From: Simkania sp.
GTDB taxonomy: Bacteria > Chlamydiota > Chlamydiia > Chlamydiales > Simkaniaceae
Direction of reading: 5' to 3'
Length of the DNA stretch: 7,869 bases
Assembly (NCBI GenBank): GCA_028281425.1
Contig: JANQJX010000139.1
Span: 1-7,869 of the forward strand
Below are positions 1 through 6,418 of the stretch, one piece after another (position 1 is the stretch's first letter; the number at the start of each line of letters is the position of its first letter). A program made the position numbers and the translations under genes. Below the pieces are notes generated by a model. That model had not been told where the DNA came from, searched no databases, and was given only the letters and a program-made list of their open reading frames with translations.

Positions 1-136
1 TCTGATAGTCAGATAGACTTTGCTTCTTTCCATAAGTCTACCTAACCTCTGCACTTTATCGTCCCTTTTGCTATCTATTTTACTTTACCTTTGACAATCA
101 AACATGACTTGCCACACACTAGATGAAAGTTATAGA

Positions 137-174
137 AGGCAGAGGTCATCACAAGTGTGAGATGACCTCTGCCT
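137..174. repeat. 14-bp perfect inverted repeat (hairpin)
   Basis: AGGCAGAGGTCATC at 137-150 is the exact reverse complement of GATGACCTCTGCCT at 161-174, leaving a ten-base loop. This is a stable, GC-containing stem in otherwise AT-rich DNA. No T run follows directly on either strand (the nearest is at 196-201), so it is not a classical intrinsic terminator. It could be a structural element of an RNA or a protein-binding palindrome. An imperfect copy of the right arm lies at 43-54. Confidence 0.75.
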
Positions 175-206
175 GATTCATTAACATCAATAAATCTTTT
201 TCGTTT

Positions 207-246
207 CGAAGCAAAGAAAAGCTCTAAAGAGTTATCCTTTGCTTCG
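207..246. repeat. 10-bp perfect inverted repeat
   Basis: CGAAGCAAAG at 207-216 is matched by its reverse complement CTTTGCTTCG at 237-246, with a 20-base loop that could form a small inner stem (CTC 222-224 with GAG 229-231). It lies between the 14-bp hairpin and the T11 structure. It could be a second stem of the same RNA, or chance in a repetitive stretch. Confidence 0.5.
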
Positions 247-304
247 CTCCAAAACATCTCATCTCTTTATGCTGCGCTATAGAGAAAATTGGGAATAATT
301 TGGG

Positions 305-362
305 GCTGTAAGGATATCTCTTATCCCAAGTTGACCACTTGTAACAGCGAATTTTTTTTTTT
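305..362 (+). terminator. three-way-junction fold followed by T11
   Basis: Three helices close on each other with almost no unpaired bases. The outer helix is GCTGT 305-309 with ACAGC 344-348, extended by A311-T342 past one A-A mismatch. The second is GGATA 312-316 with TATCC 322-326. The third is CAAGT 327-331 with ACTTG 337-341. Both inner hairpins have five-base loops. Three bases later comes an unbroken run of eleven T (352-362). A folded element followed by U-rich RNA is the pattern of an intrinsic terminator, here for + strand transcription, although no + strand gene precedes it in the window. It may instead be the 3' end of a small RNA. Read on the minus strand the T run becomes an A run before the structure, so a bidirectional role is possible. 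Confidence 0.45.
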
Positions 363-423
363 AGAGAGGACATGCGAAATGCGGGTTAAATGCGACCGCT
401 TCTCGTTTTGCGCACCAGGTGAG

Positions 424-2490
424 TCAATAAGAGATCAGTTTTCGAACTGCCAATTCGATCTCACCTTTTTGAGGTAAGATCTTTTCTTCAAGTTGTTTGC
501 AATAAGAAACAGGAACATCACATGCTCCCAGACGAATAATCGGAGCATCAAGAAACTCAAATCCTTTTTCCGAAAGGCGTGCTGTAATTTCAGCTCCAAA
601 ACCACAAGTTTGAGGAGCCTCATGAACAATCAAAGCTTTTCCCGTTTTTTTGATCGATTCTAAAAGAGTCTCAAAATCAAGAGGGCTAAGCGTTCTAAGA
701 TCAATCACCTCTACTCCCACTCCTTCTTCTTTGAGCTTCAGTGCAACTTCATAAGCAAAACAAACCATCATTCCCCAACAAATCAAAGTCACATCCTCTC
801 CTGAGGAAACAATATTTGCCTTTCCAAAAGGCAAAAGCTCTTCTTTCCCCGGTTCTTTTTGAGCACAGAAAAGGCGTTGCCGGTAAAGAGCTTTATGTTC
901 TAGAAAAACAACAGGATTGGGATCACGAATTGCACTTTTAAGAAGCATTTTTGCATCGGCACTATTACTTGGAATCACGACTTTAAGACCAGGACAATGG
1001 CACAAAAAAGCTTCCACATTTTGAGAATGATAAGGTCCTCCCTGAATATAAGCCCCTGATGGCATACGAATCACAATTGGGCAGCTCCATTCTCCATTTG
1101 ATCGATAATGATAACTGGCAAGTTCATTAAAAAGCTGATTGGCTCCTGTCCACATATAATCGCAAAATTGGATTTCAATGACAGGTTTAAAATCGCTATG
1201 TACTGAAAGACCAATGGCTGTTCCAATAATCGTCGATTCGGCAAGAGGAGTATTAAAACAACGCTCTTTCCCATATTTTTTTGTTAAGTGACGTGTCACT
1301 CCAAAAACCCCTCCTTTTCCCCCTGCAACATCTTGTCCATAAACAAGGACTTTTTTGTCCCTTTCCATCTCCTCATCTAGGGCATGATTTAAAGCATCCA
1401 TGATCACAATAGGTTCTTTTCGATCTCTTTCCTCTTCGATAGGAAAAGAAAGGGAATTTTCTTTATAGAGATGATTTAAAACCTTTTTAGGATCTTGAGA
1501 AGGAATTTTGTCCGCCTCTTGAGCCGCAATTTCTACTTCTTCTTTCACTCTTTCAGAAAGCTCTTTCATGGTTTCTAGCTGAATGCCTTCTTGATCTAAA
1601 AGAAACTTTTCAAAACGAGGTAGAGGATCTCTTTTTTGATCTTCTTCAAAGTCTTTCTTTTCCTTATATTTTTTTGGATCATCACTACTGCTATGAGAAC
1701 CAAGACGGGGAATTTTTGCCACAATAAGAGAGGGTCCTTGTTTCAAACGCCCCTTCAAAACAGCTTTTCTTAAAGCAAAAGAAACCGCATCAAAATGACC
1801 TCCATCAACTGTATCTACCGATAGGTTAGGATACCCCTTTGCAATAGAAGCAATGCATCCCCCTGCCGTTTGTTCTCTAATAGGAACAGAAATTGCCCAC
1901 CCATTATCTTGAATGACAAAGATCACACTCAGCCGATTCAAACAAGCAAAATTGAGCGCTTCATGGAAATCTCCTTGAGAGGTTGCCCCTTCTCCTGACG
2001 AAACATAAACAATTTCATCCCCTTGGCTCAATTTGATTCCCTTTGCAATACCCACTGCTTGGAGAAATTGAGAGCCAACAACACTTGACTGGCAAGGAAT
2101 TCGAAGCGATTTATGGGAAAAATGATCAGGCATCATTCTTCCTCCTGAATGATGTGGAACTTCTCGTCCTAAAAATGCTCCGATAATTTCTTTAAGTGGA
2201 CATCCAAGACCTAAAGCAAAAGCACGATCTCGATAATAGGGAAAGCCCCAATCTTTCCCTGGAGTCAATGCTAAAGCACTCAATGCTCCGATCATTTCAT
2301 GCCCATTTGCACATAAATGAAAATTACTCCCTTTATTTTGCCTTGTGAGTTTTTGCATCTTCTCATCTGCAAAACGAGAGAAATACATGATTTTTAAAGT
2401 TTTAAGCAACTTTTCTTTTCTTTTTTTTTCGTCCGGATCAGACGATAAGGTCTTAAGGGTTGTTAAAAGATTTGTTTGGGTGAAAGTCAT
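424..2490 (-). CDS. 2-oxo acid dehydrogenase E1, alpha/beta fusion
   Basis: This 688-residue protein is the thiamine-diphosphate-dependent decarboxylase (E1) of a branched-chain or related 2-oxo acid dehydrogenase complex, with both subunits in one chain. It decarboxylates the 2-oxo acid and reductively acylates the lipoyl group of E2 in the cytoplasm. The alpha part spans about 25-345: YRDRA near 86, the diphosphate/Mg motif GEGATSQGD at 166-174 closing with QDNGW at 194-198, and the active-site loop with H266 followed by SSSDDPKKY. A charged linker near 345-358 leads to the beta part (360-688), with TPLAE carrying probable catalytic E418 and GGPYHSQ carrying H488. GEG and SSSDD resemble branched-chain E1 more than pyruvate E1. 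The ATG lies four bases after the stop of the UPF0158 gene and has only a weak ribosome site, so translational coupling is likely. No E2 or E3 gene is adjacent. Substrate choice is inference. Confidence 0.95.
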   Translation of the reverse strand: MTFTQTNLLTTLKTLSSDPDEKKRKEKLLKTLKIMYFSRFADEKMQKLTRQNKGSNFHLCANGHEMIGALSALALTPGKDWGFPYYRDRAFALGLGCPLKEIIGAFLGREVPHHSGGRMMPDHFSHKSLRIPCQSSVVGSQFLQAVGIAKGIKLSQGDEIVYVSSGEGATSQGDFHEALNFACLNRLSVIFVIQDNGWAISVPIREQTAGGCIASIAKGYPNLSVDTVDGGHFDAVSFALRKAVLKGRLKQGPSLIVAKIPRLGSHSSSDDPKKYKEKKDFEEDQKRDPLPRFEKFLLDQEGIQLETMKELSERVKEEVEIAAQEADKIPSQDPKKVLNHLYKENSLSFPIEEERDRKEPIVIMDALNHALDEEMERDKKVLVYGQDVAGGKGGVFGVTRHLTKKYGKERCFNTPLAESTIIGTAIGLSVHSDFKPVIEIQFCDYMWTGANQLFNELASYHYRSNGEWSCPIVIRMPSGAYIQGGPYHSQNVEAFLCHCPGLKVVIPSNSADAKMLLKSAIRDPNPVVFLEHKALYRQRLFCAQKEPGKEELLPFGKANIVSSGEDVTLICWGMMVCFAYEVALKLKEEGVGVEVIDLRTLSPLDFETLLESIKKTGKALIVHEAPQTCGFGAEITARLSEKGFEFLDAPIIRLGACDVPVSYCKQLEEKILPQKGEIELAVRKLISY

Positions 2491-2494
2491 GAAC

Positions 2495-3649
2495 TTATTT
2501 ACCCTTTTTCTTATTTTTTCTTTTTTTAATTTTATTTTTCTTAATCTGAGTGACCTGTTTGATTCCTGCTTCTCTTTTTCTTTGGATAAGCTCTTGGATT
2601 TCTATTTTTTCTTTGCCAAAATGTTTCTCCTTAACTGAAAATGCCCCTCTTGCAATATCAATCATTTTCTTTCCTTTGCCTTCCAATGGCTTACCCCCCT
2701 CAGACTTCTTCTTTTGACCTGTAACAGCATGAAAGATCTTTCCTCCTACATCCAATCCCTCCTTAGAGTCTGCACGTAAACGATCTGAAAGATGGCGAAG
2801 AGACTCTAAGCGTTGAGAAAGATCTTCTAAGGCCGAATCAATTTTTCCACGCAAACTTCCACGCAGACTCGCAATAAATTGTGCTTCTGTATCAAATTTC
2901 GCAGAAAATGTTACAGAAGTGCTACTAAAATCGGGCAAGAAAAGAAAAGAGCGCAAAGCGGAAGGAACGGTTTTATAAATATCTAAGCTATATTCAGGTT
3001 CTACCTCTACTTTAGCTGCTTGCTTAGGAGGCCGTCCCCTTTTAGGCCTTGGATTTAAGGCCTCATTTGAATAGTACGTTTTAGCTTTAGTTGCAATTGT
3101 ATCGCGCGCTGCTTGCACATCACGAGATACCTTGACATCAAAAAGATGCTGCTTTACTTTTTCTAAAACATTTTTCGCAAGGGTTAAATCCTCTTCAAAA
3201 ACAAATAAAATACCTTGATTCCGAAGCCATTCAATCACACGGATACGAGACCGTTCATGATAATATTGTTGCCATTTTTCTAACTCTGTTAAATGATCAT
3301 AAATAAACTCTAAAAAATTTTCTCGCGCCTCTTTTGATTGGATGATATCGATTAACTTCTCTTTGGTATCGATGTCATAGATTTTCTCATTAATAAATCC
3401 TTCCATAAATTTTTTTGTTTCATAAAAAGTCATTTTTGGAATAAGAAAATAACGACTTTTGTTTTCTTTGACCTCTTTTTCTAATAAGTCAAAATCCTCA
3501 AAATTTTTATCAAGATCGGCAAAAACAATAAACCCTTCGATTTTATCGAGATAAAAATCCCGTTCGTCATCAGATTTAGCAAAAGCATCAATCAAACGAT
3601 GAAACCGAAGAATCAAAGGGTTTTGGGGCTCAGGATATTTTTTCTGCAT
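2495..3649 (-). CDS. UPF0158-family protein with AT-hook and basic tail
   Basis: This protein of about 384 residues has no known biochemical function. Residues 1-175 (counting from the second ATG) match the UPF0158 (PF03682) pattern: FYLDKIEGF near 32-40, MTFYETKKFMEGFI near 73-86, and LEKWQQYYHERSRIRVIEWL near 123-142. A classical AT-hook, RPKRGRPPK, lies near 201-209 and suggests minor-groove DNA binding. The rest has a charged, partly helical section (about 270-300) and ends in a lysine-rich tail. From memory, chlamydial members such as C. trachomatis CT_429 share this long layout including the AT-hook. It is the first gene of an operon with E1. Two ATGs are adjacent: GAGGA abuts the first (3652) and leaves three bases before the second (3649), so the second is preferred, and an in-frame TGA lies two codons upstream of the first. 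A nucleoid or regulatory role is inference. Confidence 0.85.
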   Translation of the reverse strand: MQKKYPEPQNPLILRFHRLIDAFAKSDDERDFYLDKIEGFIVFADLDKNFEDFDLLEKEVKENKSRYFLIPKMTFYETKKFMEGFINEKIYDIDTKEKLIDIIQSKEARENFLEFIYDHLTELEKWQQYYHERSRIRVIEWLRNQGILFVFEEDLTLAKNVLEKVKQHLFDVKVSRDVQAARDTIATKAKTYYSNEALNPRPKRGRPPKQAAKVEVEPEYSLDIYKTVPSALRSFLFLPDFSSTSVTFSAKFDTEAQFIASLRGSLRGKIDSALEDLSQRLESLRHLSDRLRADSKEGLDVGGKIFHAVTGQKKKSEGGKPLEGKGKKMIDIARGAFSVKEKHFGKEKIEIQELIQRKREAGIKQVTQIKKNKIKKRKNKKKGK

Positions 3650-3652
3650 CAT

Positions 3653-3657
3653 TCCTC
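3653..3657 (-). promoter_or_regulatory. Shine-Dalgarno of the UPF0158 gene
   Basis: On the minus strand GAGGA immediately precedes the tandem ATG ATG. Zero spacing to the first ATG is not usable, while three bases to the second is short but workable, so this site decides the start at 3649. Confidence 0.5.
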
Positions 3658-3684
3658 AAAAAAAAGATAGGTTCTCAACTCTTT

Positions 3685-3713
3685 AGGGTAGCAAGAAAAA
3701 AGCTTCCTTTCAA
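3685..3713 (-). promoter_or_regulatory. possible promoter of UPF0158/E1 operon
   Basis: On the minus strand TTGAAA (3713-3708) is followed after exactly 17 bases by TACCCT (3690-3685). The -35 matches five of six consensus positions, but the -10 matches only three of six. It would give a leader of about 30 bases. The inverted repeat TTCCTT-tc-AAGGAA (3704-3717) overlaps the -35 and could be an operator. Tentative. Confidence 0.3.
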
Positions 3714-3744
3714 GGAAAAGGTCTTCTCTGCTAACCTGTATTTC

Positions 3745-3784
3745 GCATCCCTCCTCTTTCGAAAAGGGATGCAAACTGTTTTTT
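3745..3784 (+). terminator. hairpin plus T6 in the serS upstream region
   Basis: GCATCCCT (3745-3752) pairs perfectly with AGGGATGC (3765-3772). The loop contains the palindrome TTTCGAAA. Six bases after the stem comes TTTTTT (3779-3784). It has the form of an intrinsic terminator on the + strand, yet no + strand gene lies before it here. It would make sense as an attenuator if serS transcription starts further upstream, or as the end of a short transcript. The gap between stem and T run makes it weaker than a textbook case. Confidence 0.4.
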
Positions 3785-3790
3785 GAAATC

Positions 3791-3805
3791 TCAAGAAATT
3801 CTTGA
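3791..3805. repeat. perfect 15-base palindrome, possible operator
   Basis: TCAAGAA-A-TTCTTGA is an exact inverted repeat with a single central base. Symmetric sites of this length in a divergent spacer are typical of binding sites for dimeric regulators. It lies about 140 bases from the UPF0158 start and 190 from the serS start. The regulator is unknown. Confidence 0.45.
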
Positions 3806-3927
3806 ATGGATAAGTTTGTAAACCTTATTCTCGAAAATTTCTGAGGACAATCAGGAAACAGAAGAAGCCGATTTTTCTGGAACTGGCGTAAACATGCAGG
3901 CTAAGATCAGAAAATGAAAATTTTTAA

Positions 3928-3954
3928 TTGAATCACTTTTTTATCTCATATGTA
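3928..3954 (+). promoter_or_regulatory. weak possible serS promoter
   Basis: TTGAAT (3928-3933) and TATGTA (3949-3954) lie 15 bases apart, shorter than the usual 16-18. Another -10-like hexamer, TATGAT, is at 3967-3972, but it would leave almost no leader before the ribosome site. AT richness makes chance matches likely. Confidence 0.22.
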
Positions 3955-3980
3955 AACAGAAATTTTTATGATTTTAAGAC

Positions 3981-3985
3981 AAGGA
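3981..3985 (+). promoter_or_regulatory. Shine-Dalgarno that fixes the serS start
   Basis: AAGGA lies eight bases before the ATG at 3994. The longer in-frame reading from TTG at 3928 has no such site and would add 22 residues ahead of the MLDIKLIRKDP opening typical of seryl-tRNA synthetases. Confidence 0.8.
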
Positions 3986-3993
3986 AATCCCCT

Positions 3994-5268
3994 ATGCTCG
4001 ATATCAAATTGATTAGAAAAGATCCTAAACAAACCGAAAAACTCCTCCAAACAAAAGACCCCCATATTGTCCTTTCTCCCATTCTTACTCTCGATGAAAA
4101 AATCCGAAAACTAAAAAATCACATAGAACTTCTCAAAAATCAAAAAAATCAAAATGCAAAAGAAGTTGGAAAGAAGAAACGGCAAGGTGAAGATGTCTCT
4201 TCCCTGTTAAATGAAATCACCGGAATAGGAGAAGGAATCGAAGCAAAAGAAAAAGAACTCAAAGAAGTTCAAAAAAACTTTGAGACCCTTATTTCTTATC
4301 TGCCCAATCTGCCAATGAAAGAAGTCAAGCCCTCTCTAGACCCTAAAGAAAATATCTGCTTGAAAACAATTGGAGAAAAGCCCTCATTTGATTTTACTCC
4401 TAAAAATCACTTAGAGCTCAATGAAACCCTCCATCTATTTGATTTCAAGCGAGGGGCTAAAATTACAGGTGCGGGATGGCCCATTTATCGAGGATTAGGA
4501 GCAAGGCTTGAATGGGCTCTTATCCAGTTGATGATCGATGTCCATCTTGCCAATGGCTTTGAGCTTTGGATCCCTCCCCTTCTTGCACGCTCTGAAACAA
4601 TGCTTGGAGTCGCTCAACTTCCCAAATTCGAAAAGCAACTCTATCGCTTAGATGAAAAAAATCACAACCTATTCCTCATTCCTACATCAGAAGCTGTTTT
4701 AAATGGACTTCATGGAGATGAAATTTTAGATGAAAAGAATCTTCCTTTAAGATACACCGCCTATACCCCTTGTTTTCGTAGAGAAGCAGGAGCTGCAGGC
4801 TCCCAAGAAAGGGGGCTTATTCGAACGCATCAATTCAATAAAGTGGAACTTTTTTGCTTAACAACACCCGAGCAAAGCCTTTCGATCTATGATGAAATGT
4901 TAAAAAGTGCTGAAACAGTGTTAAAAAAATTGAATCTCCACTATCGCCATATGCTTTTAGTCACGGGAGATATCTCTTTTGCTTCGGCAAAGACAATCGA
5001 TCTTGAAGTATGGCTTCCAGGACAAGAATGCTACTACGAAGTCTCTTCAATTTCTAATTGCACCGATTTTCAAGCAAGACGCTCCAAGATTCGCTATAAA
5101 AAAAGTAAGGGGAAGCCAAGTTATGTGTATACCTTAAATGGCTCTGGACTAGCAACCTCTCGTTTAATGGTCGCGCTCCTTGAAAGTTATCAACAAAAAG
5201 ATGGCACAATCACTCTTCCCCCTGCTTTGCATTCCTACATGAAAGGGATACAATCGATCACCCCTTAA
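3994..5268 (+). CDS. serS: seryl-tRNA synthetase
   Basis: This cytoplasmic class II synthetase charges tRNA-Ser (and tRNA-Sec where present) with serine via seryl-adenylate. The 424 residues match the usual bacterial length. MLDIKLIRKDP opens the N-terminal domain, and residues about 28-105 form the charged antiparallel coiled-coil arm that grips the long variable arm of tRNA-Ser. The catalytic core follows: motif 1 around GFELWIPPLL (188-197), the serine-binding TSE (231-233), motif 2 FRREAG (261-266) continuing to RGLIRTHQFNKVE (273-285), and motif 3 LNGSGLATSR (381-390) with the conserved arginine. All key motifs look intact, and GSQERGL replaces the more common G-DTRGL in the motif 2 loop. 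It is the only gene on its strand between the divergent spacer and a convergent neighbour, so it is probably monocistronic. Confidence 0.97.
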   Translation: MLDIKLIRKDPKQTEKLLQTKDPHIVLSPILTLDEKIRKLKNHIELLKNQKNQNAKEVGKKKRQGEDVSSLLNEITGIGEGIEAKEKELKEVQKNFETLISYLPNLPMKEVKPSLDPKENICLKTIGEKPSFDFTPKNHLELNETLHLFDFKRGAKITGAGWPIYRGLGARLEWALIQLMIDVHLANGFELWIPPLLARSETMLGVAQLPKFEKQLYRLDEKNHNLFLIPTSEAVLNGLHGDEILDEKNLPLRYTAYTPCFRREAGAAGSQERGLIRTHQFNKVELFCLTTPEQSLSIYDEMLKSAETVLKKLNLHYRHMLLVTGDISFASAKTIDLEVWLPGQECYYEVSSISNCTDFQARRSKIRYKKSKGKPSYVYTLNGSGLATSRLMVALLESYQQKDGTITLPPALHSYMKGIQSITP

Positions 5269-5315
5269 CTAGGCTTGAGATAAGTCGCATCTCCTTTTGC
5301 TCTCAAGAGTCTAGT
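5268..5315. repeat. imperfect inverted repeat after serS
   Basis: ACTAG (5268-5272) pairs with CTAGT (5311-5315), and CTTGAGA (5274-5280) pairs exactly with TCTCAAG (5301-5307), with a small asymmetric bulge between and a 20-base loop. It begins at the serS stop codon. No T run follows, so it may act as a 3'-end stabiliser or a factor-dependent terminator. Confidence 0.4.
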
Positions 5316-5328
5316 CAATTTGCACCTT

Positions 5329-5393
5329 TCACAATAGATCCGAACAATTTTTCAGTTCAAGGCAGGCCCTTAATGGATCTTCACGTATTGTGA
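5329..5393. repeat. bulged 13-bp inverted repeat in convergent gap
   Basis: TCACAATAGATCC (5329-5341) pairs with GGATC (5375-5379) and TATTGTGA (5386-5393), with a six-base bulge on the right side. The loop can hold two small stems, GAAC 5342-5345 with GTTC 5355-5358 and AAGG 5359-5362 with CCTT 5368-5371. The right arm covers the stop codon of the minus-strand gene ending at 5381. Its position between convergent genes suggests a bidirectional terminator or mRNA-end structure, although neither side has a strong T run. Confidence 0.4.
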
Positions 5394-6412
5394 TTTAATT
5401 TGTCTAAATCTGTAAGGAATTGGTTTATTAAATCCTTAAAAAAACTCATTTGCATGAGATAAGATGTTTGCTCTAGACACATCTGCCAGTTTCTAAATTT
5501 CTCTAAAAGTAATTTCCATGAAATAGGTTCAAAATAAGACTCACTCAATTTTTTTCGAGTCGTCTCAGTCGTCTCATAAATGTTATGGATTTCCCAAGCA
5601 AAAAAACCGCATGCAATGGCACTTATAAGATTGACCGTCCCGAAACAGATCTTTGAGAAAGTGTAAAGAATCAAAGAAGCCCCCATGAAAGTTGACCTCA
5701 AATGAGTAAGGGATTTAAGGATCTGTTTTACCAAATGATCAACTTGAGATGCTTTTAAAGATTGAGAAGAGGACAGTTCTAATTTAACAGCTTGAAAAGG
5801 GTTAGAAAACAGCTTGAATAATCTGTTATCAGATTTAGATGCCCATTTCACTTGTTTTGGAGATATTTCGTTTTGAAAAGCATGCATTTTTCTTTCAATA
5901 AAATGGGGAAAATCATTGATTTTTTGGTTAAACATCCAGGGGTTTGTTAGCATCAAGACCCTCTTTTGGATACGGTTAGACAGTTCTATTAGCTCTAATT
6001 TAATGCTTTGGATTGGGGAATGACAATCATTCCAATTTAAATTTACAGTTTCTTTCTCAAAATATTTTTTTGTGCCCATGACAGCATGTCCTATTTGACC
6101 CAAATCATAGGCAATAAGCGCTGAGAAAATTGCCCCTACTTTGAAAAAGGTTCCCATAAAAGGCATATATTGAGAAAAGAGAAAAGAAACCGCAGTAATC
6201 CCCATCGCTGTATATTTTCCACGTTTAACTTTTTCAAGAACAAGATCGCAAAAGCATAACATCTCCTGTGGTGAAAGAGTTTCATTTTTTTCAGCAAGCT
6301 TTTTAGCAAACACTTCAATCGGAACATCCATAGAGTGTTCTAAAGAACCAAAACCTTTTTTAATGAATTCATAAATAGGTGATGTAATAAGGGAAAAATT
6401 AACTTGAGACAT
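5381..6412 (-). CDS. unrecognised Inc-like membrane protein
   Basis: I do not recognise this 343-residue protein. It has no N-terminal signal peptide but has two long hydrophobic stretches, about 68-111 and 241-275, each with a short break that could form a membrane hairpin. This bilobed pattern is the hallmark of chlamydial inclusion-membrane (Inc) proteins, secreted by the type III system, so an Inc-like role is a reasonable inference, not a proof. The two stretches resemble each other (MG, FS then K/Q, GT, A-x-D/E, I in the same order; offset 171-173 residues). A second repeated motif is SPIQSIKLEL (132-141) versus NPFQAVKLEL (204-213). The rest is helical and charged. The start is ATG at 6412 because AAGGAGG lies six bases upstream; a TTG one codon earlier is badly spaced. 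It diverges from the M48 protease gene. Confidence 0.85.
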   Translation of the reverse strand: MSQVNFSLITSPIYEFIKKGFGSLEHSMDVPIEVFAKKLAEKNETLSPQEMLCFCDLVLEKVKRGKYTAMGITAVSFLFSQYMPFMGTFFKVGAIFSALIAYDLGQIGHAVMGTKKYFEKETVNLNWNDCHSPIQSIKLELIELSNRIQKRVLMLTNPWMFNQKINDFPHFIERKMHAFQNEISPKQVKWASKSDNRLFKLFSNPFQAVKLELSSSQSLKASQVDHLVKQILKSLTHLRSTFMGASLILYTFSKICFGTVNLISAIACGFFAWEIHNIYETTETTRKKLSESYFEPISWKLLLEKFRNWQMCLEQTSYLMQMSFFKDLINQFLTDLDKLNHNT

Positions 6413-6418
6413 CAAAAT

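Larger units (their letters stand above)
1..423. other. gene-free region rich in inverted repeats
   Basis: No convincing coding region was found here on either strand. The longest frame is about 60 codons on the minus strand (75-257); it has no good ribosome binding site or recognisable motif and runs through a near-perfect hairpin. The stretch instead holds a 14-bp inverted repeat (137-174), a 10-bp inverted repeat (207-246) and a three-way-junction fold ending in eleven T (305-362). The octamer ACCTCTGC occurs at 45-52 and again at 165-172, and its complement GCAGAGGT is at 139-146, so the copies could compete for one partner. A consensus-like TTGACA is at 91-96, but no good -10 lies 16-18 bases after it. 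The region is the 3' flank of the minus-strand E1 gene. A + strand small RNA ending at 362 is possible. Confidence 0.6.
3653..3993. other. divergent control region, UPF0158/E1 operon and serS
   Basis: These 341 bases separate the starts of two divergent transcription units and hold no credible gene. They contain a possible minus-strand promoter (3685-3713) overlapped by a short inverted repeat, a hairpin with a T run on the + strand (3745-3784), a perfect palindrome (3791-3805), and a weak possible serS promoter near 3928-3954. The spacer is longer than the other gaps between genes in this window, which leaves room for a long serS leader. No T-box consensus or tRNA-like structure was recognised. 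Confidence 0.6.

Noticed and set aside
75..257. 60-codon minus-strand open frame
   Set aside because: No ribosome site or motif, and it passes through a 14-bp perfect hairpin. Structured non-coding DNA explains it better.
372..394. Three copies of ATGCG (AAATGCG twice, 11 bases apart) after the E1 gene
   Set aside because: Very short repeats at a gene's 3' end with no other signal. Helical-turn spacing alone is not enough to call a binding site.
1..423. tRNA, SRP RNA or hammerhead ribozyme
   Set aside because: No T-arm consensus or acceptor stem, no SRP core sequence, and the three-way junction at 305-348 lacks the hammerhead core bases.
2345..2638. 97-codon + strand frame rich in Phe and Leu
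   Set aside because: It is antisense to lysine-rich coding sequence of the UPF0158 and E1 genes. A/T-rich lysine codons read backwards give Phe/Leu runs.
3928..3993. Upstream TTG start that would extend seryl-tRNA synthetase by 22 residues
   Set aside because: The family begins at MLDIKLIRKDP, and AAGGA is correctly placed before ATG 3994. The extension contains promoter-like AT-rich sequence.
3653..3993. T-box riboswitch ahead of serS
   Set aside because: No T-box consensus bulge sequence or specifier-loop layout could be recognised, only a simple hairpin with a T run.
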